Positions 23,361-35,735 of a stretch of DNA of 64,000 bases are shown here, piece by piece. The notes under the pieces are model-generated. The model searched no databases. It had not been told where the DNA came from and saw only the letters and a list, made by a program, of their open reading frames with translations. The stretch comes from Acanthopleura granulata. Taxonomy: Eukaryota; Mollusca; Polyplacophora; Chitonida; Chitonidae. The stretch is from contig JABBOT010000029.1 of assembly GCA_016165875.1 (NCBI GenBank), positions 2,650,639 to 2,714,638 of the forward strand, given 5' to 3'. A program made the position numbers and the translations under genes. Every line of letters starts with the position of its first letter. Positions within the stretch are counted from its first letter, which is position 1.

Positions 23361-24420
23361 TGGTGATTGGTTGTTCAGAGGGTTATTTATTTTCCTTCTG
23401 ATTCCACTTTTTTCCTTATTATGGAGCTAATACCCCATCCCGCGGCACGCACTAACTGTGTATTATAGTTTAATTGTTCTGGGTAAAAGTGCCATGCCAC
23501 GATATAGCCAAGTCGTGATAAAAAGAAGTATTGTTATGTTATTGTATTAATTAAAAGAAAAGACAACAAATAATATCACCATGCTTACTCGCTAAGGGGA
23601 GTGGAAATTAAACAATCACTACATCTTTTCCCGACGTGCTTGGTAGCTCTATAAGTCAGCTTTAAATGTGAAATTCAAACTAGGCCACACAATATGCCAT
23701 ATGAGCAAAACCGGAAACACAGTGAGGAATACATTATCGATGCATATATACCATTATTGTAATATTGTCTTTTCTTTTCACACAAAAGGAACACACTGTT
23801 TACCGGGGGTGAATTCGCTTTATATCTAATTAAACCAAGCAATCAGGTACTGATGTCACGACTGCCAGGACGTACACCCCATGAGGTGACAACGTTGTAG
23901 GTGCTGTACCACACGACGTTACAGGCTGATGATGTGATCGTTGTTAAAGTCTTAGTCCATGTGTGATGTACTGGTGTATCTCTTCGGGATTTTTCTTATG
24001 TCAGTTTCTGCACTCACTCGGGATGTCGGAAACAGCAGGCTAATGAACAAAGTTGTAAAAAGATCTGTTGGCAGGCTATAGCATGCTAGAGTTGTTAAAA
24101 TATTTACAAGCCGTATGGAAGCTCTTAATTAATTAATACCTTATTTGCGAGTGCGAAAGACATTCGGAATAATTTTTTACATCATCAGACAGCTGTGGGC
24201 AGTTGCGTTAGCAAATTATGAAAAGGTGGCTGTTTCTTAAACAGATGACAGCCGTCTCAAAGAAATGAAACCGACGAGAACCACTTTGCCCGTGTGGCAG
24301 TCTCATTTCTGACAGGCTCATCTTTGCATCTTGATTCTAGGTTTGCTTACCGCGGGTTGCGTTTTTTACATTTGGCTGTGGGATATAACTTAATATTACA
24401 GCGGTATATGTGTCTGAATG
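23361..24420. other. Intergenic, nothing recognised
   Basis: AT-rich sequence with no supported gene, repeat or RNA. Confidence 0.45.
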
Positions 24421-24429
24421 ATGGATGAT

Positions 24430-24597
24430 GACTTGACACCACTTAGGCAATTTGTAAACCAACAACCTGCGGATGGTCGTATGTTTCCCCCGGGCTCTGC
24501 CCGGTTTCCTCCCACCATAATGCTGGTCGCCGTTGTATAAGTGAAATATTCTTCAGGACGGTGTAAAACACCAATCAAATAAGTAAATAAATCACGA
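24430..24597 (+). repeat. (AAAT)n-tailed dispersed repeat, sense strand +
   Basis: It contains AACCTGCGGATGGTCGT, CCCGGGCTCTGCCCGG, CCTCCCACCATAATGCTGG and GTAAAACACCAATC, and ends AAATAAGTAAATAAATC. A simple A-rich tail at one end implies target-primed reverse transcription, so the plus strand is sense here. Confidence 0.65.
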
Positions 24598-24689
24598 CAG
24601 TTGTAGTGCAAGCAAGTTTGAAGTATATGTATTTACCCGTATATCTAAAATAGATGGTGTCTGGCAGAAGGTACATGTTTATCTGCTTT

Positions 24690-25125
24690 TCTTAATGGAG
24701 GCATTCGCCCGAGTAAAACGTCTCTACCGTCAGATGTCAAGGTCAAGCTTCGTATTTGACATTGTTCAAGTCTGTACGCTGAAAATGTCACCTCAAACGT
24801 AACGCCCCCCAAAAACATCTTTAAAGACTTCTGACGCACTTCAGTGAGCAGGATAAGTACACTTGCAGTGCACGCGGAAAAGTTTTCGGCGACGAAGCGT
24901 AATGTAATGAAACGACTCATTCATCACGGCCCTTGAAGTATCGGCCACGTACATCTTCGTCTTCACCGCCCGGGTTCAGAACACTACAACATGACCCTGA
25001 TAACCTGTCGTAGCTCACCAACTTTCTACTGACTTTTAAGATATCTTGCCATGATTGTGACTGCTTGTACTCACAGTTGAAACATGCACAACATCCGCAT
25101 AAAGCCCATATCTTCCATATTCTTT
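24690..25125 (+). repeat. Local duplication, copy of 26130-26512
   Basis: The blocks TCAAGGTCA...C, AAATGTCACCTCAAACGTAA, TTTAAAGACT...GA, AGTGAGCAGGA and TGCACAACATCCG follow one another at both places. It forms part of the upstream region of the family units. Confidence 0.55.
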
Positions 25126-25139
25126 ACTCTACAATAGTC

Positions 25140-25645
25140 AGCTGAGAGTGAATACTTGTAGTGCGTCTTCAACAATTTTCCAAGATTTCTGTTTTTATCG
25201 AAAGCGGAAACAATGCGCGGTCTTCCCAGTCATAAAACATACAGAATGCATCCATAAAACACTGTTTTTTAGAAGATTTCATTTCTTCGTGTTTTCTAGA
25301 AATATATTTCACCAAGTTTGTATCTCAAGCGTATGAAAACCGATGATCAGTTCCCTCTGAATGTGAAGCCATTTAGAGTTTAATGAAAAAGAGAATCCCT
25401 TTTACCACATTCGTATCATTTAGTATCGTCAGTGAGCAATAGGTGAACCCCCAAGCCGAGCGATTAATATTGACCAAGTCAGCTGTGTTGTGGATCAGAG
25501 AATGTCATGCTTGGTGTCAAGCGGCCAAACAAACACCGCGTAATGGTTTGTGGATAATTTATAAAGTATCAAGTGTGTCTGAGCTATCTGGGCAAGCCCA
25601 AACACCTTCATGCTGTGATGGAGGTCATCAGGAATACATGTATGG
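25140..25645 (+). repeat. Segmental duplication, copy of 32390-32852
   Basis: Shared runs include TTTCTGTTTTT, ATCTCAAGCGTATGAA, AGAATCCCTTTTACCACA, GCGTAATGGTTTGTGGATAATTT and CTG(G/T)GCAAGCCCAA. It lies upstream of exon A copy 5, as 32390 lies upstream of copy 6. Confidence 0.6.
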
Positions 25646-26129
25646 CCTCAGGTAGCAATTATTCCTTGATCTATTTTCTGGTCTAGTAAACTAAGCATAG
25701 CCTGGCTAAGTTGAATTGACAAAAGTGTTGAAGAGATACTAGAAAAATTACAGTTTCTGGGGTATCTCATGAATACCACTGGCATCATGTCAATTCATTG
25801 TCGATCAACGTCGATCCAGATATAAGGTAACTTCTATATACACAAAATCCTGTGTCAGTAAACGGACATTACAACATTACGTTCCAAAAGAACTATCCCA
25901 CTTTTTATAAATGGCAAAGGAAAATAGGGAGAAATCAGTTACTTTGATTTAGGCCAACTTCGCCCGCCTTCAGCCATTGCTTGGTCGATGTAATGAGCAA
26001 TGATGCATATGAAGGCTCTGCCTTTTGTGCAGATCACAACAGATACGGTTCACACATCGAAGAAGAGTCGTCTATAAATTTAGCAGCAGATCAAAATGAT
26101 CGGTGCATTGAGAAGATTGAAACAAGGTC
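25646..26129. other. Unit flank, nothing recognised
   Basis: No gene. The right end (from about 26050) begins homology with 35.84 kb (TAGCAGCAG.TCAAAATGA). Confidence 0.4.
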
Positions 26130-27150
26130 AGCTTTCACAGTCGACAGTGTTCAGATGTGTGTATTGAAAACGTCACTTCAAACATAAAACCGGAAAAGCA
26201 GCCGCCTTTAAAGACTCATGACTCACTTTAGTGAGCAGGAAAAACACCTCCACGGTGCATACAACAACCTTATCGACGAAGAAACGATGTCAAATTGTGC
26301 AAGTATTGACTACGTACATTTTCGTCTTTGATCCCCAGCCCCCCCCAAAAAAAAAATCTGCCCAAAGGCTTTAGAACACAATAACTTGACACCGATAAGC
26401 TGTCGTTGCTCACCTACATTCTGAGCATTTTCGGGACATTCTTTGCTATGATTCTGACTCTGCTCATAGCTGCAATATGCACAACACCCGTATGAAGCCT
26501 TCATCTAGAACAGCGTGGGACCTTCACATAGGCAACAAAGAGGTGTATGGAAAACCTGAGCTCCTGTGTAAATATGGTTTATTACTTTCGTTCGTTTCAT
26601 CGTTAAACACATTTAGACAATAGTTGCTTAATTTCCCATCTCTTGAGAATGGCGTTCAACAAAACTCAAATAAATAAATCGTCATGTTATGAAACCAGGG
26701 TTTCGTTATTTCATTTCCCTTCGAATGTTAATGTCGCTTAAAGATTTTTAGACGACGGTGTAGTCAATCGCGGGGTTTAAATTCTTCACTGTCTTCTATC
26801 TCTGGCAATTTTGACATTGTTACTAAACAAGGTAGGTTTGCAAGTAGGTGTGCGAAGTATTGATTTGATTGACGTGCCACACACCTAGCAGTAGTCAGTC
26901 ATAACCTAGTTCGAGTAAGTTCATCCATGCTTAAGGAAGGGAAATACAACGCCATTTGCACCGTAAAGAATGTGTTGGATGCCTAGTGTCTGTCAAGTGT
27001 CTGTCTGTCAAGCAATGGATTTTTAACCGGCAATACAGACATTTTCTCAGCGTAAATCGTGGACAGTAGCACTGGGAAATCGATATGCCTTGTAAAGCTA
27101 CTTTACATTCCTTTCCCGTCAAAGTCCACAGTGATTTGCCAGAACTTTCA
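26130..27150 (+). promoter_or_regulatory. 5' flank of copy 5
   Basis: The first part repeats 24690-25125, and the rest repeats 35.85-36.66 kb. The 3' end carries AGTGATTTGCCAGAACTTTCA, the element that precedes TATA in copies 2 and 4. Confidence 0.45.
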
Positions 27151-27625
27151 TAGCAAATTGTGTTATATAAAGGATACTACTAAATCTACTGCCATTATAG
27201 ATGATTGCAGCGACAGCAGACAACTTCATTTCATATCGGTACCTTTAAGGATCATGTCATTCTTAAGGTTCCAATCCACACACACACCTGTTGATTTTCA
27301 CACATCACCTGGGACTTAAGAGCTGGTGTCATGTAAACCAGTTGTTCAGGTGGATTCATTCATCAATCAAATCGGTACACATCAGCTTGCCCGGAAAACA
27401 ATTACGTAATTGTTCGTTGCCACATACATCACATGTTGTTAAGCCTTGTTTCGAGAAAACTTCCAAGCCAACTACAGATTGAAGTCTTGCGAGAATACAA
27501 AATTCTCCTTCGAGAAAAGACTGAAGGAGTTATTGGCTCCTTCACAAAGGGAGACAGTATGGATGTTCCGCTCGATGTAAATACAGTTCTTTGTCTCCCA
27601 GACTTTTATAAACATCGATCAGTTT
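27151..27625 (+). pseudogene. Exon A copy 5 with TATA box
   Basis: GTGTTATATAAAGGATAC starts at 27157. The exon frame reads VILKVPIHTHTPVDFH, a stop, then VVQVDSFINQIGTHQLA. A second open frame (27433-27627) ends VIGSFTKGDSMDVPLDVNTV, matching the 12.57 kb copy, with GTAAAT at 27577 as candidate donor. No exon B follows; a MITE and a LINE lie directly downstream. Confidence 0.5.
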
Positions 27626-27757
27626 AGATAAAAGAGTTTCCTATCCTCATTAGCGGGTTGTATTTATTGAACACATCACTCTTCATTAAAGAGTCTTTGC
27701 TGGAAAACTGATAACTTAGATTTAATACAACACGCTTCCCACTCTGCCCAGGGGCTT

Positions 27758-28045
27758 GTCTTACAAAGCTGGAGTAGCTTACGTGAGACGTAGGCGTTTA
27801 TGTCCGCTTTAGTAGCGGCTTCCGTCAGCCTCCTAGTAGCGTCTTACGAAAGTTGTCGGATTCCTTGACAAGGTGTAAATCTTTTACAATTCGTGGAAGA
27901 AAACGGTAGATCGGGTAGGTATAAATTTGCACCAAACTTTTACATCAAGTCGCTGCTACTCCAGCTTTGTAAGACAGCCAGTCGTTCCAGCGACACACTT
28001 CTTACCGCTTACACCCAGTCACAGCCTTACTCCAGTTTTGTAAGA
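27758..28045. mobile_element. MITE-like element with repeated right end, copy 1
   Basis: The left end GTCTTACAAAGCTGGAGTAGC (27758) is the inverse of GCTACTCCAGCTTTGTAAGAC ending at 27975. A second, weaker right end (CCTTACTCCAGTTTTGTAAGAC) ends at 28045. It has no coding capacity. The same layout recurs at 59586-59885, so this is a mobile non-autonomous DNA element rather than a chance hairpin. Confidence 0.65.
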
Positions 28046-28234
28046 CTGGCCTCAGAAAAGCAAAACCTGTGTTTGAGATGACGAAACAGTTTGGGGGCAT
28101 GAATGAGTTGAGTAGCGCAACCGATAGTATTGTTTTGTATCTGTCCATGAGCAGCAATACCGATATCAGGAAAGCTGCCATCAGCATTTTTGCAGTCTAC
28201 TATGTTTGCTTTATCCGTCTGCAACGAGAGAAAC

Positions 28235-28272
28235 ACAGTAGTGTTACCCGTACTGGTTCTACCATCAGCTGT
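28235..28272 (+). repeat. Remnant of the 15-bp array in unit 5
   Basis: TGTTACCCGTACTGG and TTCTACCATCAGCTG follow the TGTAACCATCAGCAG consensus. This places the array downstream of exon A copy 5, as in other units, with the MITE inserted between them. Confidence 0.4.
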
Positions 28273-28282
28273 ATATTTGTAT

Positions 28283-29395
28283 ATATATATCATTTGCATA
28301 TATTTATTCAACAGTTAATGTTACAGGCGATGTGTAATGCAATAATCTATATAATTGTCTTATATCACAAAACACAATGGTGCCAAGAAAAACTACTGGC
28401 GGGAATAAAACCCCATAGGGCTTGTAAGGCATAAGCACAATGGTGCCGAGAAAAAGTATGGACGGGAATAAAACCCTATTATTAGGGCTTGTTATATCCT
28501 TACGAAAACAATAGAAAACCAGTATTACCAAAATAATATTCATCCTATATAAATATATAATTAATTACACATCATGTGGTTATTTATTTATAAACAGGTG
28601 ACTAACATGACACTGGCTCCACGCTTAACAACCTAGTGGTAGAAACTTTATAGTGAAGCAAACCATTATACTCCACATAACAGACATTGTTTCAGTCGGG
28701 ATTTTAATAAGATTGCGACTGGATCTGTTTTAATTGAATTTGTAATCTGTTCCATAGCATAGGTCCTGTTACTGTTGTAGAGTAGTATGAGAGGTTCGGC
28801 ATATACAGTGGAGGAAACAAATTGAGCCATGAGCCTCTGGTTGAACACATATGGATCCTGCTGACTTTATAATGATATCGAGTAAATTCGCGGGCAGAAG
28901 AGAGTGATGATATATACTTTTATGACCAAATTGCAATATCTCGAATGGATTTAACTTGACTAAATTCAGCAGTTTTAAATCCCTAGAGTGGTTTGGTATG
29001 AGTTAGCATTCCTGACATAGCTATCAGTCGTACAATTCGTTCTTGAACCATTATCCGTGGTTTCAGATGACATACGTATTACCCCAGATAAGGTTACCAT
29101 ATGAAAGGTAGGGAAATATAAGGAAATAATTTAGTATATAGAGAGACTTTTGTTGAGGCAGTTTTTGATATGACTTAGAACTCCAATATTTCTAGACATT
29201 TTTTTTTGCAATTTCTTTCACATGGGTTTGCCAGTTAAGATTGTTGTTGAAATGGACACCTAAGAATTTAAAACTGTTTATGTGCTCAACAGGCTTCCCA
29301 ATTATTGCTACTTCTTGAATGCAGGATTTGCATTTTGTACTTGGACGGCGAGCCACATACTTCGTTTTGGCGATGTATATAGTTATACAGAACTT
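28283..29395 (-). mobile_element. CR1/jockey-type LINE, 5'-truncated 3' end
   Basis: The coding strand holds the end of a reverse transcriptase ORF: FKFLGVHFNNNLNWQTHV, then (frameshifted) SYGNLIWGN, a QERIVRLIA helix and a terminal ...YNSNRTYAMEQIT segment (28666-28848). This SFKFLGV...YLSYGN..W pattern is typical of the RT thumb and connection in CR1/L2/jockey LINEs. About 380 bp of 3' UTR follows, with an internal tandem duplication and an AT-rich tail at 28.28 kb. Stops and frameshifts make it inactive. Confidence 0.72.
28372..28502 (-). repeat. Two-copy 65-bp tandem duplication in the LINE 3' UTR
   Basis: ACAATGGTGCC(A/G)AGAAAAA..GGGAATAAAACCC...AGGGCTTGT occurs at 28372 and again at 28438, separated by only 65-66 bp. 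Confidence 0.7.
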
Positions 29396-29985
29396 TTCTT
29401 CAAAGTATTATCCTGAGCACTGTGAAACCAAAGAACATTTTTTTCGTTTAGGTACTTCTATTATTCAATGCTGTTATGTCGCTTTTAAGATTAATAAAGC
29501 CTTCAAGAAACAGATATAATTACAAATGTTACTTACATGAGACACGAATTGAAAGATGCCTTAACATACTGTTAACCTCAACAGCAATACTCATTTCCAA
29601 AAGAGCAAACCATTTATTCATTTCCCTGAATGGTCTTTTCCACATTTTTGGACAAGTATAAGTTGTCATACCGAAACATAGCGCATCATGGTACAGTTTC
29701 AATAGAGAATCAAGTCTGTGATGTAATAGGCCTACTCCAGGGCTCGAGTTGTGTGACGAAAGAGCTGTCACAAATTTGGTGTGTCACAAATACAATTGTG
29801 TCTATAAATTTGTATCCTTAAAGCTGTGTGTCTGTAGGCTTCTATGTGTACATTTGTGCCTTTAGACTCGACCTTACTGACGTATCTAGCATGTTCTTTT
29901 TCACCAGACACCTAAAGTCCCGTGTAAATCTGCCAGAAGCTGATCTGATGGAATCGATTTACTGTTCGGCTCCACGGACATGATT
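29396..29985. other. Intergenic, nothing recognised
   Basis: Possibly host sequence interrupted by the LINE. No motif I can support. Confidence 0.4.
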
Positions 29986-29989
29986 GTAT

Positions 29990-30235
29990 ATATTTATTTA
30001 TTTTATTGGTGTTTTACGCCGTACTCATGAATATTTCACTTATCGACGGCAGCCAGCATTCTGGTGGGAGGAAACCAATCAGAGCATGTGGGAAACTCAC
30101 CACCATCCACACGTGTTGGAAGACCTTCTACTGCCGGAGAGGAAGCCAGCATGAGCTGGGCCTGAACTCACAGCGACCCCATTGATGGGAGGCTTCTTGA
30201 TGATTGCGCTGCACTAGCAGAGTCACAGAGGCCCC
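29990..30235 (-). repeat. (AAAT)n-tailed dispersed repeat, fullest copy
   Basis: TTATTTATTTTATTGGTGTTTTACGCCGTACTC begins it, and the order of blocks through GGAAGCCAGCATGAGCTGGGC is the best preserved in the window. A flanking CACAGCGACCCCATTGATGGG segment may be part of the element. Confidence 0.68.
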
Positions 30236-32389
30236 CCGGAGAGGGCTGTAAGGATATTATGTATGTGTACACCTGAGGTTAGAGTATCAAGATGCGTTAC
30301 GCTTCACCATGTCAGCTATGTTAGTCATACATCAGTCCAATCCAAGAAAATCTCTAAGACAGCTAAGAAGGGGATTTTGGAGGCTTTTTGCCAAGCGCCG
30401 TGTTTTTCACAAGCCGTGAAGCATGGGTTCATGGCTCTGAGAAAGCCGGCAATACGGAATTCTGAGTTATCCGCTCGGATATCTAAAGAAACAAAGAAGA
30501 GTTCTGTTTAGTTATTGAATCAACTCCCATGCTACTTATCTGAAGTTCTATTATGTCGGACTGATAAGAATCTAATAGCTTGCATTAATAGATAATCGAA
30601 AATTTCACACATCTCCATGTTTTATCTGTGTTTTACACAAGGTCAAGTGCTGACCGTTCCAGCTTAAAGGCTTTAGAGTTTGTTGCTTGGATAAACCCAG
30701 GTGCTGACTGGAACCTAGACTTGGACAAATAATTTACAACACTTACATGTAGTTCTTTGGGCGTCGATGACAAGGACCGAAGGTCAGCAGTGGTTGATCG
30801 ATATTCTTTAACAACAGGAAGTTTGTCTGAGATCGTTTATCATTTAGCAGTCGTGAGAACATTTTAGGAACTATGCGGCAAATGTGGGAATTTACTTGCC
30901 ATTGGCCGAATGTTGGTGTAGCACTTTTCAAAAGCCACCCAGAAGCTCCGTATTTTTCTGTAGATCTCAGTCAGGAGAAATATCGCAGAAATTTTTGACA
31001 TCCTGTCTTTCATTGCTAGACCTATCCTGAACATTCCTTTTACAAGGGGCCCGAGTGCAGAACAAGATGAACTTTTTGTGAAATATCGTAGGCATTGCGA
31101 ATGTGCACTTGTATTGTCAGATGATATGGGGTGTTGATTTAATGGATGTAATGGAATAAACAAAGCAATGTAGTGTGGTGCAATCTCTGACATACCAGCA
31201 CAACACTAAACAAGAATACGCTGACAGACTATCTGTATGATAAAGCATGTAGTTAATATATTGGGAAGTGTTGGGCGAGACCGACCGACTTTGGTAAAAT
31301 CGCAAGCTGAAATGACCATTAGGAAATATACCTTCTGCAGCTGAGTAAGCTGTAGGCTGCTGAGTTTAAGATTTAGGAGACAGTTCTGTGCTAATCACGA
31401 AACCATGAGTTCGGAAAATAAATAAGACACGCCGGACATGTGTAGCAGATCTATGTCTGGTGCTGGAGGCGTTAGATTTGCGCTCCAGTGCAGCTCAGTA
31501 TCTTATCTGGCTTTCTGGATGTCCTCCAAGATACCATTATTGTTCGACTGCAGATCTTCTTTTCGCTTTCCTACAAATGCACCTGACTTCTCAATTGTTA
31601 CATGGACAACGCGTCAATAAGGTGTATGAATAAAGAATTAATTGTGGGTAAAGAACATAGAAGGCGGCAGAATGATTCATCAATCTTTTTTTTTTAATGG
31701 GAACTGGTTCTTTGTTCGCGATGCAACACAACGTCTTTTCGCTTAATTTACCTAAATATCACACGTCCGGTATTCTAGATCTAAAATGCCTATGCAGAAA
31801 AACATCGGACAGGCCGACAATGTGGGACTTAAAGCATACAGAGGAGTCCATCATTGCAGTGCAAAAGATGTACATGCATTTTCTGTCCACCGTCATGATC
31901 CAAGGTCCTAGCTGGTAGCACGCAACACGGCGCAGTCCGGACAGTTTATATTAATCCATTTGACTTCAGATCACTTTCAGTTGATTATTTATGCGCAGTG
32001 TGGTACAATGTGTCAAACCTGCATGAAACTCTGAGAACAGTGAAAACTGCTGTCTCTCAACAAAATCCCTCAAGAAACTGTGTTTTCGATCGTTGGGTAA
32101 GAAGCAATGAAGTATTTGTGCAAATACAAGCCCGGATCAAAATTATCACGCCACTGTTGCGAAATAACCACTACACGGAGTGAAGGAAATGGGGAAGCAA
32201 GGGCTTTGCAAGTGGCTTGTAGAAGTACAAGTGCACACCCTTTCTCTCCAAGTTATGGGTTTCGAAATATTGTGTCTTCTTGCGCGCAAAGTCTCCCCAC
32301 AAATCCACTACACAACTAACGGTGCATGACCCTTTATGCATCCTATCATACTTGCCTCCCTATTTTCTTGCACCCTTCACTTGTGTCGT
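30236..32389. other. Intergenic, nothing recognised
   Basis: Several frames of 60-110 codons occur (for example 30864-31193, minus) with no motif or paralogue. I see no repeat. Confidence 0.45.
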
Positions 32390-32852
32390 GGAAAGTAAAT
32401 ACTTTCATGGAGTCCTCAATAATTATCAAACATTTCTGTTTTTGTTCTCTTGGAATCGGCAGGAATAAATGTAAGAAGAAATCAGACACGACTGTCCTTT
32501 AACTGATTTTCTCTTTTCACGTTGGCCACGAATTTATTTAACCAAGGATGCATCTCAAGCGTATGAAGACCAAAGACTGATTCTTGGTAAGGGCGGAAAC
32601 GAAGGAAAAACAGAATCCCTTGTACCACACACGCATCATTTCCTACCGGTGCAATCGGTGAGCTGGAAGTTATTTCTCAGCTCGGGGGATGGTCCCAATG
32701 AACTGTGTTCTGGGTCGGAGAGTGACATTGTATAATGGGACCAAAGAAACAGCGCGTAATCGTTCGTGGATAATTTGCAAAGATATGGAGACTCTCTGGG
32801 CTGTATTGGCAAACCCAACCACCTTTGCGCTGTTATAGATTTCATCACGAAT
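32390..32852 (+). repeat. Segmental duplication, copy of 25140-25645
   Basis: Matches the upstream block of unit 5; broken at its right end by insertion of a LINE at 32853. Confidence 0.6.
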
Positions 32853-34640
32853 GAATGAATGATTATGGCTTAACGCCACGTCGGCAGTATTTCAGCCATA
32901 TGGTGGTGAGGAAACGTTCAAAGCAGTGAGCCGCATAATAGCTTTCGTGGCGATGTGATGAACACTAAAAATCAAAAGGAAACAGACAAATATTTTCAAA
33001 AACGAGTTAAAAATATATACAATATATTTAATAATAATATCTTTACACCTTTTAATTAGTTTTCTATGTAAGGCTATAACTTCTATAAATTTATTGTTCT
33101 GAATTGCCGAAAGGCAAGATAACGAGTCACTGCATATCACGGTTTTCTGGGTATGCCCAGAAGAAAGATATGATCAGGCCAGGAGTATAGCCCTCACATC
33201 TACAGAAAAGATTGATGAAGATAAAAGACGAAGACTTGTGACTCGCTGTTCTAAGACAGCCGCAACAGCAACCTATTCTCAACCTTCGACCCGTCAGTAT
33301 ATATAAATTTATAATCCGGTTAGTTTGCCTTAATTTCAGCAAGACTTCGCTGGATTATCAGAGGATTTGTAATTGATTTCTTATGTTGTCGTATATGAAA
33401 TAGCAATTTAGGTTGTGGAAGAAGCCGTGGAGGGGACTCCGGGAAAGAGATTGGAACTATATCCTCAAGTTGGATGTTAGTTTCCTCAATATGGTCCCGA
33501 ACACGAACACCTAACGAAGGGATCATGTTAGGATATTTATCATATTCGTCTACATATGATGGATTGAAAACACAGTCGTAGGTAGGGTTTGTTCGATGAA
33601 CTTTAAGCTTTGTGGCATCAGTTTTATACGTCTGTGATTTAAAGAAGGCTTGCTAGCCTCAACGTTTGAAGTTTCCACTGGTGAGGTTCTAAAAGGACCA
33701 AGGTTGAGCCTCAAACCAACGCAACCATAGTAAAATTTAGACCTCACCAGAGAACGATAAAAATTTAAAAAAAAAGATCGGTCAGCACCCCAGTCGATGC
33801 TAGACACAGCCTTTATTATATCAAGAGCTTTTGTATATTTAGCCTTTTAATATGGGGAATAAACGAAAATTTATGATTGAATATAACCCATAAAAACATA
33901 CTTTCTCAAACTATTTGAACTGGTACTCCACAAAATTTAAATTCAGGGCTTGCATGGAGTTTCCGGTGTGAGACCTAGAAAATTTAAAACCGTTTTGATC
34001 CAAAGTGGATCAGTAGGTAAATTGTTCAGAAACTTATAATAAACGTTATCAGGGCCACATGCAGTATCGCGTGCCTGTCACAATATGGTCTTAACTTCTT
34101 CGACAGAAAAAGAACGATTATAGTCTTTAAACTCTCAGAAGAAAAGGCCAATTTAATTTTCTCTTTCTAATATTTAATAAGCTGGAACTCAGGAGAATAA
34201 TTCTCAGACGAAGATTTCTGAGATATTGTTTCGGCCAGTTTATTTGAGATATCACCTAGGGAACTTTTCTCAGATGCAGAGGTTAATACAGTATCATTAA
34301 CTTTCACATGTTGGACTTTTGCTTTATTGTTTTCGCCCTTGAGTATTTGAAACATGTTCCAGACCTAACGCATGCATGGTTTTGACGTAATACCTGAAAT
34401 AAATTTTCGCCCACAAGACCGTCTCTTGGACTTCATTAATCGTCGAGCTTTAGCTCTAAAAATACGCACCTGGTTTAAATTATTATCAGGGCAATCATTA
34501 AATCTGCGATAGGCTTTCTTAAGGCCCTTTATGGCTTTGTGACAGTCATTATCGTACCAGGCTTTACTTTTGGACATGGATTTGTCGAGGCCATTAGACA
34601 TCGCGGAACGGAGACCCTGTAAGTTAACAGCAGGTCAGAA
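32853..34640 (-). mobile_element. RNase H-type LINE (I/Nimb-like), truncated copy
   Basis: The minus strand starts inside the endonuclease-RT linker (SKAWYDNDCHKAIKGLKKAYRRF, 34365-34601). It continues through the pre-RT region (34167-34355), jumps near 33930 to the post-palm segment (FSFIPHIK, then SIDWGADRSFF), and runs on through a SFPESPP linker and RNase H remnants (CSDSLSCLSAIQ). It ends at an (ATTC)n tail preceded by CTGAAATACTGCCGACG, the same 3' end as the copy at 41.6 kb. The catalytic RT palm is deleted. Confidence 0.78.
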
Positions 34641-35650
34641 TGACCGATACATGAGAAGATTCTGTATTTTATTAATTTAACCCTAAACCACGTCACTGAT
34701 TCCAGCTGGCAGGCTTGAAAGTCGAATGTCAGTCTTTCATGGGGAAAATGTAGCTTTGATTTCCTACAGTTGGCTTCACTTAATTTGAATCACTTATTCC
34801 AGACGTTGTCAACTTGTTTACAACTATACCCGATGTACCTGGTAATTGCCAGTCGTACCCATTAAGGGTCCATGCCGCTGAACCAACGGTGTTCTCAGCT
34901 CGTCAACGTTATAACTGACAATGGATGTCTGAGTATTGCGACGCCACCTAGTTAGTATTCTAAAGGATGAGGACAATGATGGAATTGACCCGGAAGACAG
35001 GCGATCCCCGACACGACAGATCACACTCAGGGCCGGGGATGTAAATACTGAAAAGTACTGTGGCCTCCATCAAGCTGATTTTACAGACGTCCTGTGACAT
35101 GCATGCAGGTCTACCTTAAGTGGCCGCCTGGAAATGTTAACGGTTGAGTACCCGTTGTAATTGATCTCCTAAGTGCCTACACAATTCACTGGAATGATAC
35201 ACCTGCAGACATCAAACCAAACACCCGTCTCTAGGTCAGAATATGCTGACACCATGCGTGGTCAGTCTAACGTTTACCTTTGTATAATAACACAGAACCT
35301 CCACACTACTTGCCAATACAATAATTTCTTTTTACTTTGTGTTGGTTACTTTTAGGGATGAAAGATCGATTTAACGGTTTCACATTTTACTTTCACAAAA
35401 CTATATAAATTTCATCAATACATGTCAGTGTTCGTGGTGACTGCTATACACAAGCCCAAATCTTGATCGTATAAAATGTTCATTCAGGGGCCTTAGAGCA
35501 AACTGTGGAAAATTGATGACAGTAATTGCTGTGTAAGAGAATCAGTGGCATCTCCGCTGGAAAACCGAAACTACCTAAACATGATTTATTGCGAGCAGAT
35601 GTTATTCCCATACTTACAATATTCATGTATTTTTTCCTCGTCTCATTTAA
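34641..35650. other. Intergenic, nothing recognised
   Basis: No coding or repeat signal beyond the LINE boundary. Confidence 0.4.
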
Positions 35651-35654
35651 CAAT

Positions 35655-35735
35655 GCCAAATGAATGAATGATTATGGCTTAACTCCAGTTTAGCAATATC
35701 ACAGCCATATCACGAGACAGTCAGTGGTTTATGCA
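35655..35735 (-). repeat. 3' end fragment of the RNase H-type LINE
   Basis: GAATGAATGATTATGGCTTAAC followed by GCAATATCACAGCCATAT is the inverse of the LINE 3' terminus seen at 41550-41600 and 32853-32910. This is an extremely 5'-truncated insertion. Confidence 0.62.
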
